From: Cognatundibacterium rugosum
GTDB taxonomy: Bacteria; Pseudomonadota; Gammaproteobacteria; Burkholderiales; Burkholderiaceae_D
Direction of reading: 5' to 3'
Assembly (NCBI RefSeq): GCF_014284365.1
Contig: NZ_JACOGG010000003.1
Location: 248,001-312,000, forward strand
DNA: 64,000 nt
Made by a program: the position numbers and the translations under genes. Below the pieces are notes generated by a model. It did not search any database and was not told where the DNA came from. It worked only from the letters and a program-made list of their open reading frames with translations. Positions 62,445-64,000 of the stretch are shown here, piece after piece (within the stretch, counting starts at the first letter, position 1; the number at the start of each line of letters is the position of its first letter).

Positions 62445-63076
62445 TGCAAGTCAGTTTGCCGCCTATCGTACATGTAGTTGACGATGATTCTTCTGTGCGC
62501 TCGGCGCTCGGTATCTTGTTGCAAGCTTGTGGCTTTCGGGTATTTACCTACGAGTCGGGCTCCCATTTTTTTCAGGCAGATTTGCCTGCTGAAGTCAGTT
62601 GCATTTTGCTGGATGTGAATATGCCTGGCCTGAGCGGTCTGGAAGTACAGGAATTTTTGAATAAGCGGCAATGTCCGATCCCGGTGATTTTCCTGACTGC
62701 TTATGGCGACATTTCCATGAGTGTGCGTGCCATTAAGGCAGGTGCTGAGGATTTTTTAAGTAAACCGGTACAAAAAGAAAATTTGCTCAAAGCAGTCAAT
62801 GCTGCCCATCAGCGTTACGAAGAAGCGCATCAGTCCAGGGTGCAGCTGGATGATTTGCGCTACCGTTATTCGCTGCTCACCGAGCGCGAGCTAGAGGTAT
62901 TTCACCTGGTAGTGCGTGGCAAACTCAATAAACAAATCGCCTATGAACTTGGCAATTCCGAGCGCACCATCAAAGCTCAGCGCAGCAGTGTGATGGAAAA
63001 AATGCAGGTCGAAACGCTGGCTGAGCTGGTGCTGCGTGCAACTCAGCTGGGCGTATTTGATCTCGATAAAACCTGA
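62444..63076 (+). CDS. FixJ/LuxR-type response regulator
   Basis: 210 residues. Receiver 1-125: HVVDDDSSVRSAL, phosphoacceptor Asp57 in CILLDVNMPGLSG, Lys in DFLSKPVQKENL. LuxR-type helix-turn-helix 143-205: LTERELEVFHLVVRGKLNKQIAYELGNSERTIKAQRSSVMEKM. This is the FixJ/NodW class. It is translationally coupled to the histidine kinase and should be its target. The genes it controls are unknown; a dyad 70-90 bases downstream, before the next gene, is a candidate site. Confidence 0.93.
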   Translation: MQVSLPPIVHVVDDDSSVRSALGILLQACGFRVFTYESGSHFFQADLPAEVSCILLDVNMPGLSGLEVQEFLNKRQCPIPVIFLTAYGDISMSVRAIKAGAEDFLSKPVQKENLLKAVNAAHQRYEEAHQSRVQLDDLRYRYSLLTERELEVFHLVVRGKLNKQIAYELGNSERTIKAQRSSVMEKMQVETLAELVLRATQLGVFDLDKT

Positions 63077-63145
63077 ACAGGAATCATGTATTCAGTTCTC
63101 TTTGCGATCACGGCAAAAAAAAGCGTTTTTGCACCAAAGTACGAT

Positions 63146-63164
63146 AGACCGGGTACTTAGGTCT
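63146..63164. promoter_or_regulatory. inverted repeat upstream of the receiver-like gene
   Basis: AGACC (63146-63150), nine bases, GGTCT (63160-63164), about 70 bases before the next ATG. Possible binding site for the LuxR-type regulator encoded just upstream. Weak evidence. Confidence 0.28.
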
Positions 63165-63233
63165 GCCTACACTGGCGCTTTTTGAAACTGGGCCTTGTCT
63201 CATAGGCGTATATATGCTGTGTCGTAGGTATTT

Positions 63234-63632
63234 ATGTTGAATTCGTTTGAGCTGACTCATGTCAATATCATCGGCAGTGATGAGTATGAACGTGCTGTAC
63301 TGGGGCTGGTGCTCGGTGCCAGAGCGTATCGCGTGCGTAGTTTCAGTAGTCTTGATGAATTTACTTTGCCACGACGTGAGGCGGGTGATACCTGTGCTTT
63401 GCTGGCTTTGAGCTGGCGCGACTTGGACTATGGCATGACACTGCAGCGGATCCGGCAGATTAGTTTGTATATGCCTGTACTGCTCTTGTCTGATCAGGTT
63501 TACTATCACCGGCTCGCTGCTGCGCTCGAATCTGATCACGTTTCTGTGTTAATCCGCCCGGTACAAAAAGACGCGCTGCTACGCTCCATACAACGAACAA
63601 TACATGCCTGGCTGGAGTCAGAAATTGCCTGA
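63234..63632 (+). CDS. receiver-like protein lacking the phosphoacceptor aspartate
   Basis: 132 residues, a single receiver-like fold. It aligns to the eye with the receiver of the FixJ-type regulator just upstream: CALLALSWRDLDYG matches CILLDVNMPGLSG, placing Ala58 where the phosphorylated Asp should be, and IRPVQKDALLRSI matches SKPVQKENLLKAV. The acidic pair near the N-terminus (IIGSDEYERA) is partly kept. Without the Asp it cannot be phosphorylated in the normal way, so it may be a decoy or dimerisation partner. It is 157 bases after the regulator. Confidence 0.7.
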   Translation: MLNSFELTHVNIIGSDEYERAVLGLVLGARAYRVRSFSSLDEFTLPRREAGDTCALLALSWRDLDYGMTLQRIRQISLYMPVLLLSDQVYYHRLAAALESDHVSVLIRPVQKDALLRSIQRTIHAWLESEIA

Positions 63633-63696
63633 GGTTTGCTGTGGCTTTGATCGGGGACGGAATATATTTTGAGGGCTGGAGTTGCTGGGTCTGACT

Positions 63697-63724
63697 TTGC
63701 TTGCTGAGTTGAAAATTATATAAT
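63697..63724 (+). promoter_or_regulatory. sigma-70 promoter of the terminal lipoprotein gene
   Basis: TTGCTT (63697-63702), 16-base spacer and perfect TATAAT (63719-63724), 40 bases before the GTG start. AT-rich surroundings. Confidence 0.55.
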
Positions 63725-63764
63725 CATCAAAAATTATTTTATAAACAACTTGGAGTGAGAAATC

Positions 63765-64000
63765 GTGTATCTATATACATTGCGATCTGTCAGTAGCCTG
63801 TTGGGTTTTATGGTTTCGGGTTTAGTGCTGACAGCCTGTGGCGGAGGGGGTGGTGGGACTGGCGGTGGTAGCAGCAGTACGACTGAGTCGCCCGTGCCGC
63901 AAAAAACTTTCCAGCGACAGATACCGCTTGCGGGGGATAGCTTTACTTATCAACACCAGGTGAAAGATGATAAGGGCTTAAGCTGGACTTATTATTCAAC
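63765..64000 (+). CDS. lipoprotein, N-terminal part (cut by window end)
   Basis: Frame from GTG at 63765, with GGAG ten bases before it, open to the last base (78 codons visible). The N-terminus MYLYTLRSVSSLLGFMVSG leads to LTAC, a perfect lipobox with the lipidated Cys at residue 25, followed by a Gly/Ser/Thr linker (six Gly, then TGGGSSSTTE). The visible mature part (QIPLAGDSFTYQHQVKDD) shows no recognised domain. Probably an outer-membrane-anchored protein. Confidence 0.7.
   Translation, partial: MYLYTLRSVSSLLGFMVSGLVLTACGGGGGGTGGGSSSTTESPVPQKTFQRQIPLAGDSFTYQHQVKDDKGLSWTYYS

Noticed and set aside
63108-63539. Antisense frame over the dead-receiver gene
   Set aside because: The plus-strand frame matches the receiver fold, and the antisense translation matches nothing.

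Overview
The window looks like chromosomal DNA of a Gram-negative betaproteobacterium of the Burkholderiales, most likely Oxalobacteraceae (Undibacterium-like). This is inference from moderate GC, an Ala/Pro/Lys-rich extended RpoD, an OlsB-type acyltransferase beside an LpxH-like phosphoesterase, and the complete pst-pho operon. I see no rRNA or tRNA genes, insertion sequences, prophage genes or CRISPR arrays. Most of the window is core or housekeeping DNA rich in signal transduction.

Region 1 (1-3.4 kb): the end of a probable hemerythrin-like gene, an S4 RNA-binding protein, and a bufferin operon (bufA1-bufB-bufC-doxX). Bufferins are copper-handling RiPPs whose cysteines are modified by an MNIO enzyme (BufB) with a partner protein (BufC). 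Region 2 (3.4-10.6 kb): a lipase-like lipoprotein and OmpW porin behind a long structured leader, a CNB-GGDEF / HDOD / small-protein signalling operon, and two membrane proteins (DUF1345, fused SpmA-SpmB). Region 3 (10.6-23.2 kb): M14 peptidase, TRZ/ATZ amidohydrolase, maiA, a divergent response regulator/histidine kinase pair, a TonB receptor, a pilin-like protein, and a LysR regulator divergent from an EamA exporter. Region 4 (23.2-31 kb): acyl-CoA ligase, the formaldehyde-detoxification pair frmA-fghA divergent from a GlxA-type regulator, a periplasmic binding protein, and PnuC plus a NadR-type kinase for nicotinamide riboside salvage.

Region 5 (31-38 kb): rpoD with a very long N-terminal extension, an intergenic minus-strand promoter-terminator unit (small RNA or attenuated rpoD leader), a solitary PstS paralogue, a histone-tail-like basic protein, olsB and an LpxH-like phosphoesterase. 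Region 6 (38-47.7 kb): the phosphate module. sixA-ppk reads left and pstSCAB-phoU-phoB-phoR reads right from one intergenic region carrying two divergent PHO boxes, so polyphosphate synthesis and phosphate uptake appear jointly controlled by the PhoBR system encoded in the operon.

Region 7 (47.8-53.7 kb): an HD-GYP response regulator, a FIST sensor and a very large hybrid histidine kinase (PAS, HisKA, two receivers, HPt). Region 8 (53.7-64 kb): yeiH-type exporter divergent from a LysR gene with a large palindrome between them, Xaa-Pro aminopeptidase, metG followed by a GNAT gene, then a histidine kinase with a periplasmic ABC-binding-protein-like sensor, its FixJ/LuxR-type regulator, and a short receiver-like protein that lacks the phosphoacceptor aspartate. 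The window ends inside a lipoprotein gene.
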